Counted from the stretch's first letter, positions 43,090 to 52,706 are shown. The stretch: 64,000 nucleotides of DNA from PALSA-1006 sp963733265 (GCA_963733265.1 CAVTCF010000001.1:1550001-1614000), one strand, 5' to 3'. The notes: generated from the sequence alone by a model not told the origin. Numbers and translations are program-made.

Positions 43090-43881
43090 TTATATGGTTG
43101 CGCGCCTTGCGTCAGTTTTTACATGCTTTGAGATCTCTTTCCGAAAAGCTGTGTAATCAACCGGCTTGGTCAGATAGGCATCGCACCCCACCAAAGAACC
43201 CCGCACCCTGTCAAATGCTGAAGACTTGCTGGTTAGCATGATTACCGGGGTAGTCTTGGTTTTTGGATTCTTTCTGATTTCTTTGCAAACTTGGTAGCCG
43301 TCGGTTCCCGGCAGCAGTAAGTCCAGAAAGATAATGTCATATACGTTCCGGGAAAGTAGAGACAAGCCTTGCTCGCCTGTCTCTGCAATATCAGGATGGA
43401 AATTAAGATTTTTTAGCTCAAGCTCGAGTTGTTTGCAGACGGTGGGACTATCATCGACCACAAGCGCACGTTGTGAATACGATCTGTGTATTGCGGTGTT
43501 TTGTTGAACCAAAGCCGGCTTTTTCCAAACTTCGGCTGAATCGCGCAGTTCGGCAACGATGCCATCGAGTAAAGCCAGAAGTCTTGTAGGTCCGAATGGC
43601 CGCAGCAAATAATGTAAACCAGATTCAGTGGGGATTTCTCTTGTGTATAGAACCATCACTGGAGGTCTTTGCTTTACAGCCAAGGTACGCCATTTTATCG
43701 TAGCATTTATATCATCCACATTGACAATGATGATGTCGCAATCGGAAAGCTCACTGTCCTTACTCACGGTGTACCAGCCTGAAGCGCGTCCCCTCGAAAT
43801 GTTACTAATACTTTTTAGTATATTTTCTTCAGTAGTCGTTAGCCCCAAGGTCCCAATCGTAACTACGTTACCGGCAATCAT
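43090..43881 (-). CDS. PilG-like response regulator with N-terminal extra domain
   Basis: 263 residues. The first ~125 form a degenerate receiver-like fold without phosphorylation residues (SDCDIIIVNVDDINATIKW, PPVMVLYTREIP). The second half is a true receiver: ALVVDDSPTVCKQLELEL, Asp in IIFLDLLLPGTDGYQ, LTSKSSAFDRVRG, AYLTKPVDYTAF. The order before pilH-pilI-pilJ-chpA marks it as the PilG counterpart, but ordinary PilG has only one receiver (about 130 residues), so the N-terminal domain is unusual. First gene of the operon. Confidence 0.85.
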   Translation of the reverse strand: MIAGNVVTIGTLGLTTTEENILKSISNISRGRASGWYTVSKDSELSDCDIIIVNVDDINATIKWRTLAVKQRPPVMVLYTREIPTESGLHYLLRPFGPTRLLALLDGIVAELRDSAEVWKKPALVQQNTAIHRSYSQRALVVDDSPTVCKQLELELKNLNFHPDIAETGEQGLSLLSRNVYDIIFLDLLLPGTDGYQVCKEIRKNPKTKTTPVIMLTSKSSAFDRVRGSLVGCDAYLTKPVDYTAFRKEISKHVKTDARRATI

Positions 43882-44103
43882 TTGTTCCCCTAGTTTTGTG
43901 CCAGCCTGACGATGACGCCAGTACTGCTCTCTTATTTATAAATATTAACAGACCATTTTTGTAAGACTATGTCGTTTAGTCGGATATTGAGGTTGCCGAT
44001 TAACGGCATAGAGCTTTTCCCAAATTCCTAAAAATCATTTATTGCCGTTCAATAGAGGTAATTTTGCCATTAGTCTGAAACCCGGACCGTCTGTCTTTAA
44101 TTT

Positions 44104-44829
44104 TCAACCATTCAATGGTATTGCCAACAGCCCCATTTGCTCCGCACTCAAATAACACCACTTACCCAGCACTAATCCTAATGTCTCAAGTTTGAGTTGC
44201 CCAATCTGCGAACGGTTAAGGGCAACACAATGGTTGCCTGCCGCAGCCAACATGCGTTTCACCTGATGATATTTGCCTTGTTCAAGCACGATCTCCAGTC
44301 GGTGTTCATCTAGCTTGTTGCAGATCAGCGCAGCCAGCGGTGCAGGTTCGTCATTAAGTTTGACTCCGCCCAACAGTTTTGCAACCAGTTCAGGTGTCAC
44401 CGGATCATGCGTGGTGGCGGCATACACCTTGGGGATGTGGCTCTTGGGTGACGACTGTGCGTGAATGAAGGCTCCATCATCGGACATCAGCAGCAGGCCG
44501 GTGGTGTCATGGTCCAGGCGACCCACGGGTTGCACATCGCGATGCGCAAACTGTTCCGGTAGCAGACTGAGCACGCCGGGATGGTGGCTGGGCTTGCGCG
44601 AACATTCATAGTCGGTCGGTTTATTCAGCGCGATATAGACGTGCTCGCGATAAAGCCATTCGTCGTCGTAAACCGTGAAGACAAGATCGGTAGTCTCGAA
44701 TATTGTGCTGAAGTTGTCAACGGTTTCACCTGCGATAGTGACTTCGCCAGATTCGATTAATTCACGGCACCACTTGCGTGCGCCGAAACCCTGTGATTGC
44801 AGGATGCGGTCTAAAGTTAATTTGCTCAT
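44104..44829 (-). CDS. RsuA-family rRNA pseudouridine synthase
   Basis: 241 residues: N-terminal S4 domain (LDRILQSQGFGARKWCRELI), then the RsuA/RluB catalytic core with VYIALNKPTDYECSRK and the catalytic Asp in PVGRLDHDTTGLLLMSDDG, and QGKYHQVKRMLAAAGNHC. The family isomerises uridine in rRNA; RsuA acts at U516 of 16S rRNA. The length and S4 domain agree with RsuA, but E. coli RluE/RluF-type alternatives exist. It is divergent from mnmC. Confidence 0.88.
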   Translation of the reverse strand: MSKLTLDRILQSQGFGARKWCRELIESGEVTIAGETVDNFSTIFETTDLVFTVYDDEWLYREHVYIALNKPTDYECSRKPSHHPGVLSLLPEQFAHRDVQPVGRLDHDTTGLLLMSDDGAFIHAQSSPKSHIPKVYAATTHDPVTPELVAKLLGGVKLNDEPAPLAALICNKLDEHRLEIVLEQGKYHQVKRMLAAAGNHCVALNRSQIGQLKLETLGLVLGKWCYLSAEQMGLLAIPLNG

Positions 44830-44908
44830 GGATGGAATGTAGCAGATGAGGCGCGTGTTTTGTAGATGCTTCTGCTAGACTTGGCGGAAATATTTTGCGA
44901 TTAATTAT

Positions 44909-46759
44909 ATGGTAGTTGATTGGGTAGACGGTCAGCCTTTTTCATCACGATTTGGTGATGTGTATTTTTCCACCGATTCCGGCTTGGACGAGACGCGCCA
45001 CGTATTTTTGCAGGGTAACCGTTTGGCGGAGCGCTTTGCAACGCTGTCTGCGGGCGAGAGCTTTTGCATAGGCGAAACGGGTTTTGGCACAGGGCTGAAT
45101 TTTTTATGCGCGTGGCAATTATTCCTTAAAACAGCACCGGCAGGTTCGAGTCTGGATTTTTTCAGCGTCGAGAAGTTTCCTTTGAGCAAGGAAGATCTAC
45201 GTGCCGCACTGGCGCTTTGGCCTGAGTTAAATGCTCAAGCCGAACTATTGCAAGCAAGCTGGCACCGGCGCGTGCCGGGCTGGAATCGTTGGAGTTTTGC
45301 CGATGGACGTATTCGTCTCACGCTGGCGATTAGTGACGTAGCAGAGGCATTGCCTCAATTGCCCGTAGCTGGAGTAGATGCATGGTTTCTGGATGGTTTT
45401 TCCCCGGCAAAAAATCCTGAAATGTGGAGCGCAGAAGTGCTGGCGGATATTGCACGTGCTTCTCGCGCTGGCGCAACGTTGGCGACTTACACGAGCGCAG
45501 GTTGGGTGCGACGCGGATTGCAGCACGCCGGGTTTGAGGTTGAAAGAGCGCCGGGGTTCGGTCGCAAGCGTGAGATGGTGCGCGGGCATCTACATTCCGT
45601 TCAGACGGAGTGTGTGCAGAAAGATGTTTCGAAATCTCCCCGCACTGCCATCATCATCGGCGGGGGTGTCGCGGGTTGTGCAGCCGCTTACGCGCTTGCT
45701 AAACGCGGAATAGCCGTTACTTTAATCGAACGCGCTCCTCAGCTTGCCAGCGCTGCATCCGGAAATCCGCGCGGCATCTTGCATGCGCGATTCGGTGCGG
45801 GTGGCAATCCACTTCATCGTTTTGTGCTCGCCGCTTATGGGCACGTGCTGGGGCTGCTCGATCAATTGTTGCCGGTGGATGGTGTTACACATGCTGAATG
45901 CGGTTTGCTGCAATTGGCGTGTAACGAGGTGGAAAAGAAACGTATTTTGCGTTTGTCCGAACAAGATTGGCCCGAGCATCTGCTACAGTTTGTGGATGCC
46001 GCAAAAGCGACGCAACTGGCCGGTATCGAAATGAGATATGGCGGATTGTGGTTTCCCGCAAGCGGATGGGTTGTGCCGCCGGTTTTGTGTGCGAAGCTGG
46101 CACGCCATGATCTCATCACACAACGCCTGGGGTATGAAGTTAAAACATTGGAAAAAACAGAAACAAGTTGGCACGTGACCGGGCACGATGCACAAGATTC
46201 CATCTGGGAAGCCGATGCCGAAGTCGTAGTGGTGTGCTGCGCGCATTTAGCCAAAAAGCTGGCTCCATTTGCTTACTTTCCGCTAACTGCTGTACGAGGT
46301 CAGATTAGCGTAATTCCGCAAACCACGGACAGCAATGAGTTGCAGTCTGTCGTGTGCGGCGATGGTTACTGTGCACCGGCAGTGGATGGCGTGCATGTTA
46401 CCGGTGCGACACACAGTTTTGAAGACGAATCAACCGAAGTTCGAGTGACTGATCATACGGAGAACTTGGCGAATCTGGCAGAATATGCACCGATTTTGTT
46501 TCAGACTTTGGGCGGAATGGATGCAGTCAAATTGACGGGACGAGCATCGGTACGTTGTTCTGCCCCCGGTGCCATGCCGCTAGTAGGCGAAGTGCAACCC
46601 GGGCTATATTGCAGCCTTGCCCACGGCACGCGCGGCCTGCTCACGGCAGGATTGGCAGCCGAAGTATTGGCGGCGCAATTATGCGGGCAGTTGCCCCCGC
46701 TGCCTGCCTCCATCATCACTGCCCTTGCACCATTGCCAAGAGTCAGGAATAAAGGTTAA
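44909..46759 (+). CDS. mnmC: Bifunctional tRNA wobble-uridine enzyme MnmC
   Basis: 616 residues. The N-terminal half is the SAM-dependent methyltransferase (FCIGETGFGTGLNFLCAWQ, WFLDGFSPAKNPEMW), which completes mnm5s2U34. The C-terminal half is the FAD oxidoreductase (IIIGGGVAGCAAAYALAK, SGNPRGILHARFG, GARASVR region as LTGRASVRCSAPGAMPLVG) that removes the carboxymethyl group of cmnm5. It acts on tRNAs for Lys, Glu and Gln in the cytoplasm. Full length compared with about 620-670 for the family. ATG at 44909; no strong ribosome binding site. Confidence 0.95.
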   Translation: MVVDWVDGQPFSSRFGDVYFSTDSGLDETRHVFLQGNRLAERFATLSAGESFCIGETGFGTGLNFLCAWQLFLKTAPAGSSLDFFSVEKFPLSKEDLRAALALWPELNAQAELLQASWHRRVPGWNRWSFADGRIRLTLAISDVAEALPQLPVAGVDAWFLDGFSPAKNPEMWSAEVLADIARASRAGATLATYTSAGWVRRGLQHAGFEVERAPGFGRKREMVRGHLHSVQTECVQKDVSKSPRTAIIIGGGVAGCAAAYALAKRGIAVTLIERAPQLASAASGNPRGILHARFGAGGNPLHRFVLAAYGHVLGLLDQLLPVDGVTHAECGLLQLACNEVEKKRILRLSEQDWPEHLLQFVDAAKATQLAGIEMRYGGLWFPASGWVVPPVLCAKLARHDLITQRLGYEVKTLEKTETSWHVTGHDAQDSIWEADAEVVVVCCAHLAKKLAPFAYFPLTAVRGQISVIPQTTDSNELQSVVCGDGYCAPAVDGVHVTGATHSFEDESTEVRVTDHTENLANLAEYAPILFQTLGGMDAVKLTGRASVRCSAPGAMPLVGEVQPGLYCSLAHGTRGLLTAGLAAEVLAAQLCGQLPPLPASIITALAPLPRVRNKG

Positions 46760-46767
46760 GGTGTGAC

Positions 46768-47628
46768 ATGAAAAAAATTCAGTCTGTTGAATACCCTGAA
46801 ATCCGCCCCGGCCAATCCATCGAATTGCTGAAGGCTCTGCACATCCTGACCCGCGACGGCAAGATGAATCAGGATTCGCGCCGCAAGTTGAAGCAGGTTT
46901 ATCATTTGTATCAATTCATCGAACCGTTGCTGCAAGAGGTGCGAGATGAACGTGGTGAGCTGACCTTGGTGGATCACGGTGCGGGCAAGTCATATTTGGG
47001 GTTTATTTTGTATGATCTTTTTTTCAAGGCATTGAACGATAACTCGCGCATTTTTGGCATTGAGACGCGCGAGGTGTTGGTGACGCATTCGCGCGAATTG
47101 GCGCAACTGCTTGGTTTTGGGGGGATGACATTTTTAAATTTGTCGGTGGCGGACTCAATCGTTTCTGATAAATTGCCAGCCCAAGTAGATGTGGTGACGG
47201 CACTGCATGCTTGCGATACTGCAACTGACGATGCAATTAATTTCGCACTGAAGAAACAGGCAAAGTTCATCGTGCTGGTTCCCTGCTGTCAGGCGGAAGT
47301 GGCGGCTGTGTTGCGCAAGAATAAAGGCAGGCAGTTGGCAAAGGATGCGCTTACCGAGTTATGGCGGCATCCGATTCATACACGCGAATTTGGTAGTCAC
47401 ATTACCAACGTGTTGCGCTGTTTGCAATTGGAGGCGCACGGTTATCAAGTGACGGTGACGGAATTGGTGGGCTGGGAACATTCGATGAAGAACGAATTGA
47501 TTGTTGCGAGTTATAAAGATTTGCCACGCAAGCGCTCAGCGGAAAGGTTGCATGAGGTATTGCATAATGTGGGCTTGGAAGAGTTGAACGGACGATTTTT
47601 TACGGAGCAGGTTGATGCAAATCAGTGA
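46768..47628 (+). CDS. SAM-dependent methyltransferase (class I)
   Basis: 286 residues. The motif DHGAGKSYLGFILYDLF is the SAM-binding loop, and ALHACDTATDDAINFALK and VLVPCCQAEVAAVL match methyltransferases of the GSTCD/Methyltransf_32 type, which include RNA-modifying enzymes. An RNA target is plausible because the gene follows mnmC by 8 bases. The substrate is not known. Its 3' end overlaps the start of the haemoglobin gene. Confidence 0.82.
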   Translation: MKKIQSVEYPEIRPGQSIELLKALHILTRDGKMNQDSRRKLKQVYHLYQFIEPLLQEVRDERGELTLVDHGAGKSYLGFILYDLFFKALNDNSRIFGIETREVLVTHSRELAQLLGFGGMTFLNLSVADSIVSDKLPAQVDVVTALHACDTATDDAINFALKKQAKFIVLVPCCQAEVAAVLRKNKGRQLAKDALTELWRHPIHTREFGSHITNVLRCLQLEAHGYQVTVTELVGWEHSMKNELIVASYKDLPRKRSAERLHEVLHNVGLEELNGRFFTEQVDANQ

Positions 47629-48016
47629 AAATATAAACAATCATTACCAGCGCATTGGCGGCGACGAAAAAATTCGCGCCTTGGTGCAGCGTTTTTATCA
47701 GCTCATGGACGAGCTGCCGGAAACGCATGGTATTCGCAAGTTGCATCCGGAAAGTTTGAAGGGATCGGAGGAAAAGTTGTTCATGTTCCTATCCGGCTGG
47801 ATGGGAGGGCCGCAGTTGTATGTGGAGAAATTCGGGCATCCGCGTTTGCGCATGCGGCATATCACTTTTCCGATTGGCGATGAAGAGCGTGACCAGTGGA
47901 TGTTGTGTATGAAGCAGGCGATGCAGGATGTGATTGAGGATAAGGCGTTGCGCGAAGAGTTGGCGGCAGCGTTTTTCAAGACTGCGGATTTTATGAAGAA
48001 CAAAGAAAATAAGTAG
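47615..48016 (+). CDS. Group II truncated haemoglobin
   Basis: 133 residues from the ATG at 47615; it overlaps the methyltransferase gene by 14 bases. The 2-on-2 globin pattern is clear: NHYQRIGGDEKIRALVQRFYQLM (helices A-B with Tyr B10), FLSGWMGGPQLY, the proximal His in LRMRHITFPI and Trp G8 in RDQWMLCMKQAM, typical of group II (TrHbO). Such proteins bind O2 or NO and are linked to nitrosative or oxidative stress. An ordinary full-length member. Confidence 0.93.
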   Translation: MQISENINNHYQRIGGDEKIRALVQRFYQLMDELPETHGIRKLHPESLKGSEEKLFMFLSGWMGGPQLYVEKFGHPRLRMRHITFPIGDEERDQWMLCMKQAMQDVIEDKALREELAAAFFKTADFMKNKENK

Positions 48017-48060
48017 GTTGGGTGGAGCATCGCGATACCCAACAATACGAATACTTTAAG

Positions 48061-48143
48061 GAGGAGGGTTAGGGAGGGGGTAGAAATTGTTATTCCACCT
48101 ACGCAACCCCCATCCTAGCCTTCCCCCTGAGAGGGGGAAGGGA
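48061..48143. repeat. Dispersed palindromic repeat, copy 2 (runs into ylqF)
   Basis: Arms GGTTAGGGAGGGGGT (48067-48081) and ACCCCCATCCTAGCC (48106-48120), then the hairpin CCCCCTGAGAGGGGG. It matches 30784-30821 closely. The stop codon and last eleven codons of ylqF lie within and beside it. Confidence 0.8.
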
Positions 48144-49026
48144 CTGGCTCGGCGTTTGTCGTTAACTGTGCAGCTATCAACATTGCTTCACGTGACGTCG
48201 GTGTCTCCAAACTAATTTTTCCCAGCGTCCCGTCACGATAATCTTGCAGCAAGGTCAACGCGGCTTTTTCCAGATCGAACTCTCCGCCTTTTAGACGATA
48301 GCCACGTTTTTTTGCCACTGCTTCGATGAGGTGGAATCCATCCATCCCTTCTGCTTTACACCCGTATCGCTGTGTCGGTAGCGCAGGATAGCGTGAGAGC
48401 AGTATGTCGCCCAAAAAGGCGGCAACTTCTTCGTCAATCACTGCGTTGCGTCCAATGGAGTGACTGGCGGCGAGCATCAGGCCGTCGCTGTCATGCTCGA
48501 TTTTGGGCCACATCAAACCGGGTGTGTCAATCAGAGTCATGTGATCGTTGAGATCGAAACTCTGCTGGTTTTTGGTGACGGCGGGTTCGTCTCCCACTAA
48601 GGCGACACGGCGTTTGAGCAGTGCGTTCATCAAAGTGGATTTTCCGACATTGGGGATGCCCATGATCATCATGCGCAACGGTTTGAGTGAAGTGCCTCTG
48701 TGCGGCGCCAGTTTGAGGCACAGCCCGGGTATTTTTGCGGCATCGCCGGGTTTCTTGCAAGACAAGGCAACCGCCTGCACATTTTTCTGGCGGTTGAAAT
48801 GATCCAGCCAGGCCATGGTCGCTTCCGGGTCGGCGAGGTCTGCTTTGTTGAGAATCTTCAGGCAGGGGCGTTGACGGTGTTCGCGCAGCTCCCGGATCAA
48901 CGGATTACTACCGGCAGCGGGCACTCGCGCATCCAGCATTTCGATGACAACATCGATGCGCTCCATCGTCTCGGCGGCTTTCTTGCGCGCCGAAGTCATG
49001 TGGCCGGGGAACCATTGGATAGCCAT
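48115..49026 (-). CDS. ylqF: Ribosome biogenesis GTPase YlqF/RbgA
   Basis: 303 residues from the ATG at 49026 (MAIQWFPGHMTSARKKAAET, the family start). The G motifs are circularly permuted: G4 LKILNKADLAD and G5 ALSCKKP come before G1 GIPNVGKSTLMNALLKRR and G3 LIDTPGLMWPK. YlqF helps late assembly of the large ribosomal subunit. The C-terminus EPVPSPSQGEG and the TAG stop are encoded by the dispersed palindrome at 48061-48143, so the native end was replaced by repeat-encoded residues. Confidence 0.93.
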   Translation of the reverse strand: MAIQWFPGHMTSARKKAAETMERIDVVIEMLDARVPAAGSNPLIRELREHRQRPCLKILNKADLADPEATMAWLDHFNRQKNVQAVALSCKKPGDAAKIPGLCLKLAPHRGTSLKPLRMMIMGIPNVGKSTLMNALLKRRVALVGDEPAVTKNQQSFDLNDHMTLIDTPGLMWPKIEHDSDGLMLAASHSIGRNAVIDEEVAAFLGDILLSRYPALPTQRYGCKAEGMDGFHLIEAVAKKRGYRLKGGEFDLEKAALTLLQDYRDGTLGKISLETPTSREAMLIAAQLTTNAEPVPSPSQGEG

Positions 49027-49092
49027 ATCGTGAAATACCTGAATTACCAAAGGTAGGCATTCTACCTTTTTATAGTTGCAAAGCCTGAAACG

Positions 49093-49126
49093 AAAAGCCC
49101 CCAGCTTTGCGTGGGGGCTTTCGAAG
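49093..49126 (-). terminator. Rho-independent terminator after acs
   Basis: AAAGCCCCCA (49094-49103) and TGGGGGCTTT (49112-49121) form a perfect 10-bp stem with an 8-nt loop. On the minus strand it is followed by TCGTTTC. It lies just after the acs stop at 49148; the ylqF gene starts on the other side. Confidence 0.8.
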
Positions 49127-49147
49127 ACGCGAATTAACTATTTAGTG

Positions 49148-51112
49148 CTATCGAATCACTTCTTTCAGTTGCTCCAGGATCGCCGGATTTTCCAATGTCG
49201 AAACATCCTGAGTGATCTCTTCACCCTTGGCAACAGCTCTCAACAAACGACGCATGATTTTGCCGGAACGGGTCTTGGGCAAATTCTCGCCGAAGCGAAT
49301 TTCGTCTGGTTTGGCAATTGGACCAATTTCTTTTCCAACCCAATTACGCAACTCTTCTGCCAGTTTTTTGGCTGCTGCCGCATCTGCCGGACGTGCACCT
49401 TTCAGTACGACGAAAGCCACCACTGCTTCACCCTTGATTTCATGCGGCTTGCCCACTACGGCAGCTTCTGCCACCAGCGGGTTGGCAACAAGTGCGGACT
49501 CAATTTCCATGGTGCCGAGGCGGTGACCGGAAACGTTGAGCACGTCGTCAATACGTCCCATGATCCAGAAGTAACCGTCTTCGTCGCGGTGAGCCGAGTC
49601 GCCTGCCAGATAGGCTCCCTTCATTTCATCCGGGTAGTAGCTTTTCTTGTAGCGTTCCGGGTCGCCCCAGATGGTGCGTATTTGCGAAGGGAAGGAGCGC
49701 TTGATGACGAGGAAGCCACCATGCTGGTCGAACACTTCGTCGCCAGCCTCATTCGCAATCGTGGCCGTAATGCCGGGCAATGGCAAAGTGCAGGAACCGG
49801 GTTTGGTCGCAACCGCACCGGGTAATGGCGAGATCATGTGGCAACCCGTTTCAGTCTGCCACCATGTATCCACGATAGGGCAACGCTCTTGTCCGACGAC
49901 TGTGTGGTACCACATCCAGGCTTCGGGATTGATCGGCTCACCCACGCTACCCAGCAAGCGCAAGCTGGAAAGATCGTATTGCTTGGGCAAGTCGCCGCCG
50001 AGTTTGATGAGCGAGCGGATCGCAGTCGGCGCAGTGTAGAAGGTAGTGACCTTGTGGTTTTGGATCATCTTCCAGAAACGGCCGGCATCGGGGTAGGTAG
50101 GTATGCCTTCAAAGATGACCTCGGTTCCGCCCAGCGCCAGCGGGCCGTATGCGACATAGCTGTGTCCTGTGATCCAACCCACATCCGCAGTGCACCAAAA
50201 AACGTCATTCGTTTTATAGTCGAATACCCATTGCATGGAAACAATTGCCCCGAGTAAATAGCCGCCGCTGGAATGCTGCACGCCCTTGGGTTTGCCGGTG
50301 GAGCCCGAGGTATAGAGGATAAACAAAGGATGCTCCGCGCTGACCCATTCCGGTTCACATGTTGTGGATTGTCCGGCAATAACGTCGTGCCACCAGACAT
50401 TGTGCTGCGCATTCCATTGCACTTCACTTTTGGCGCGCTGATAAACGATAACGCTATGCACTGCTTCGACCCCGCCCATGCTTAAGGCTTCATCTACAGC
50501 GGGTTTTAGCGGCATGACTTTGCCGCCGCGCATTTGCCCGTCGGCAGTAATGACGGCAACAGCCTGGGCATCGACGATGCGCTCGTTCAGACTTTTGGAA
50601 GAGAATCCGCCGAATACGACCGAGTGGATCGCGCCGATACGTGCGCAACTCTGCATTGCAACGACTGCTTCAATGCTCATTGGCAAGTAGATGATAACGC
50701 GATCACCTTTTTTGATCCCCCTCGATTTCAAACCATTGGCAAATTGGCAGACGCGCGCATGCAGATCACGGTAGTTAATTTTGGTGACTGTGCCGTCATC
50801 TGCTTCAAAAATGAGGGCGGTTTTTTCCGGTTGAGAAGTGAGGTGTTTGTCGAGGCAATTGTAAGAAACGTTGAGTTCGCCATCTTCGAACCATTTAAAA
50901 AATGGCGCATTGCTTTCGTCCAGTATTTTACTAAAAGGTTTTTTCCACAGGATGTTCTCCCGTGCCAACTTTGCCCAAAATCCTTCATAATCATTTTGAG
51001 CTGCTTTAGCCAAGGCCTGATACCCGGCAATGCCGGAGACGTTGGCTTGTGCCACAAAAGCATCGGATGGTTTAAATAGTCTGGTTTCGTTAAGGCTGGA
51101 CTCGATTGCCAT
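49148..51112 (-). CDS. acs: Acetyl-CoA synthetase
   Basis: 654 residues, the usual length. The enzyme makes acetyl-CoA from acetate, ATP and CoA. Signature motifs: P-loop YTSGSTGKPKGV, CTADVGWITGHSYV, WWQTETGCHM, hinge GRIDDVLNVSGHRLGTMEIE and the C-terminal PKTRSGKIMRRLL, whose Lys is the regulatory acetylation site. GGGAG precedes the ATG at 51112. It is monocistronic with a terminator behind it. Confidence 0.97.
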   Translation of the reverse strand: MAIESSLNETRLFKPSDAFVAQANVSGIAGYQALAKAAQNDYEGFWAKLARENILWKKPFSKILDESNAPFFKWFEDGELNVSYNCLDKHLTSQPEKTALIFEADDGTVTKINYRDLHARVCQFANGLKSRGIKKGDRVIIYLPMSIEAVVAMQSCARIGAIHSVVFGGFSSKSLNERIVDAQAVAVITADGQMRGGKVMPLKPAVDEALSMGGVEAVHSVIVYQRAKSEVQWNAQHNVWWHDVIAGQSTTCEPEWVSAEHPLFILYTSGSTGKPKGVQHSSGGYLLGAIVSMQWVFDYKTNDVFWCTADVGWITGHSYVAYGPLALGGTEVIFEGIPTYPDAGRFWKMIQNHKVTTFYTAPTAIRSLIKLGGDLPKQYDLSSLRLLGSVGEPINPEAWMWYHTVVGQERCPIVDTWWQTETGCHMISPLPGAVATKPGSCTLPLPGITATIANEAGDEVFDQHGGFLVIKRSFPSQIRTIWGDPERYKKSYYPDEMKGAYLAGDSAHRDEDGYFWIMGRIDDVLNVSGHRLGTMEIESALVANPLVAEAAVVGKPHEIKGEAVVAFVVLKGARPADAAAAKKLAEELRNWVGKEIGPIAKPDEIRFGENLPKTRSGKIMRRLLRAVAKGEEITQDVSTLENPAILEQLKEVIR

Positions 51113-51177
51113 GTATAGCTCCCTTTTAGTGTTGTTTAACTACATTTGTTGTAACTATTATAGATTATAGATGCAAA

Positions 51178-52392
51178 TTAAATACCGGTAATTTGTTTTA
51201 AATCGAACCCCCATTTTTCTGCGGACTCGATATTCGCAATGCTATCCGTCGATTTGGTCAGGTCAATTATTTGCGGCATGATAGGTTCGTTTGCTTTAGT
51301 CGAAAAGAAAATTTTGACCACCGGGGTGAGCAGGCTCTTTTCGGTTTGTTCAACGACCACGCCAAGCCGTCCGGATTTGAGTTTGACCAGGGTGCCGGAA
51401 GGATAAATTCCGATCGTTTTAACGAAGCTATGGAATACGCGTTCGTCGAAGTGACCGTCTTTCCATTCTGCCATTTTGCGTATCGTCTCCGCCGGCTCCC
51501 ACCCGTTCTTGTAACAACGGTTGGAGGTGAGCGCATCATACACGTCACACACCGCCCCCATGCGTGCGAACAGGGTTAAATTATCCCCGGATATTTTTTC
51601 CGGGTAACCTTTGCCGTCCACGCGTTCATGGTGGTGCAAACAAACGTCCAGAACAACAGCATTGGCGCCTTTGGAGATATTCAGGATTTCCCAGCCTTTG
51701 CGCGGGTGATCCTTGATGATATTGAATTCTTCGTCAGTTAGTTTGCCTGGTTTGTTGAGTACCTCGCCGGGGATCAGCATCTTCCCGACATCATGCAGCA
51801 GGCCCGACATGCCGGCATCTTTCAAAGATTGACCGGAGAGTCCCAATTGCTTGCCGAGGGCGATCATCAGGGCACAGACTGCAACCGAGTGCATATAGGT
51901 GTAGTCGTCCACATTTTTGAGTCGCACTAAATTAAGGAAGGCCTCAGGGTTGCGTGAGATGGATTGACTTATTTCGTCTACAAGCGGCTCGGCTTCACTA
52001 ACCTTGAGCGCGTTGCCCATGCGCACTTCATTGAACATTGAAGTGACTGCTGCTTTGCTTTTCTCCTGTAGTTTACGGGCGCGGCTAATTTCTTCCTGAA
52101 TTGAAATACGGGGTTCTGCTTTAGTCGTTGTTTCTATGGATTGTTGAAGTTCAAGCTCGATATTTTCTTTTGCATCGCCGCTCGATATAACTTGTGCCGG
52201 AGACTCAACATCCAAGCCTTTATCGGTATCAATCCAAACCTCTTGTACATCGCAATGTTGTAGCGTATGCAAATCATTTGGATCGGAAAGTTCAAAAGAT
52301 TTTTTCCAAAATGGATGATCCATCCAGCTACCGCATAATTCTTGAATAAACATTCCAATTCGGATGTCGCGAACATGAATTTTTTTCAGCAT
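51178..52392 (-). CDS. HD-GYP domain c-di-GMP phosphodiesterase
   Basis: 404 residues. An N-terminal DUF3391-type region (MLKKIHVRDIRIGMFIQELCGSWMDHPFW) precedes the HD-GYP domain: MHSVAVCALMIALG, HD in GLLHDVGKMLIP, EVLNKPGKLTDEE, HHHERVDGKGYP (the GYP motif) and the metal ligands in MGAVCDVYDALTS. It should hydrolyse cyclic di-GMP in the cytoplasm, linking it to motility and biofilm; the Pil-Chp operon is 8 kb away. A C-terminal LKSGRLGVVVEQ segment is common in this subfamily. Confidence 0.93.
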   Translation of the reverse strand: MLKKIHVRDIRIGMFIQELCGSWMDHPFWKKSFELSDPNDLHTLQHCDVQEVWIDTDKGLDVESPAQVISSGDAKENIELELQQSIETTTKAEPRISIQEEISRARKLQEKSKAAVTSMFNEVRMGNALKVSEAEPLVDEISQSISRNPEAFLNLVRLKNVDDYTYMHSVAVCALMIALGKQLGLSGQSLKDAGMSGLLHDVGKMLIPGEVLNKPGKLTDEEFNIIKDHPRKGWEILNISKGANAVVLDVCLHHHERVDGKGYPEKISGDNLTLFARMGAVCDVYDALTSNRCYKNGWEPAETIRKMAEWKDGHFDERVFHSFVKTIGIYPSGTLVKLKSGRLGVVVEQTEKSLLTPVVKIFFSTKANEPIMPQIIDLTKSTDSIANIESAEKWGFDLKQITGI

Positions 52393-52451
52393 GAGTAATT
52401 CTATCTGTAGCTTAGACGATTATGAGCTAATTATAACCATTGATTGTCCAT

Positions 52452-52706
52452 TCATCCAAAGCGGATTTTCATGATTAATACAGAACCGGCCAAACCAAGC
52501 GTGATGCTATTGGCAATTATAATTGGCCACGAACCCAGCAATATGCCGTACACAAGCCAAAGTGCAACGCCGCCGGTAAAGGCCGTATACATGCCTAATG
52601 AGATGTCATGCGTGTGACGCGTTCTATATACTTGCAAGACTTGGGGTATGAAGGATAAAGTTGTCAGGGTGGCAGCAAGGCTGCCGATCAGATCGACTGG
52701 GAGCAT
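52452..52706 (-). CDS. SemiSWEET-type sugar transporter
   Basis: 84 residues with three predicted helices and a PQ motif in TLSFIPQVLQVYRTRHTHDIS, then FTGGVALWLVYGILLG and NSITLGLAGSVLIMKI. SemiSWEETs work as dimers in the inner membrane and let sugars pass downhill. It matches the family in length. It stands alone between the HD-GYP gene and fumarase. Confidence 0.88.
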   Translation of the reverse strand: MLPVDLIGSLAATLTTLSFIPQVLQVYRTRHTHDISLGMYTAFTGGVALWLVYGILLGSWPIIIANSITLGLAGSVLIMKIRFG

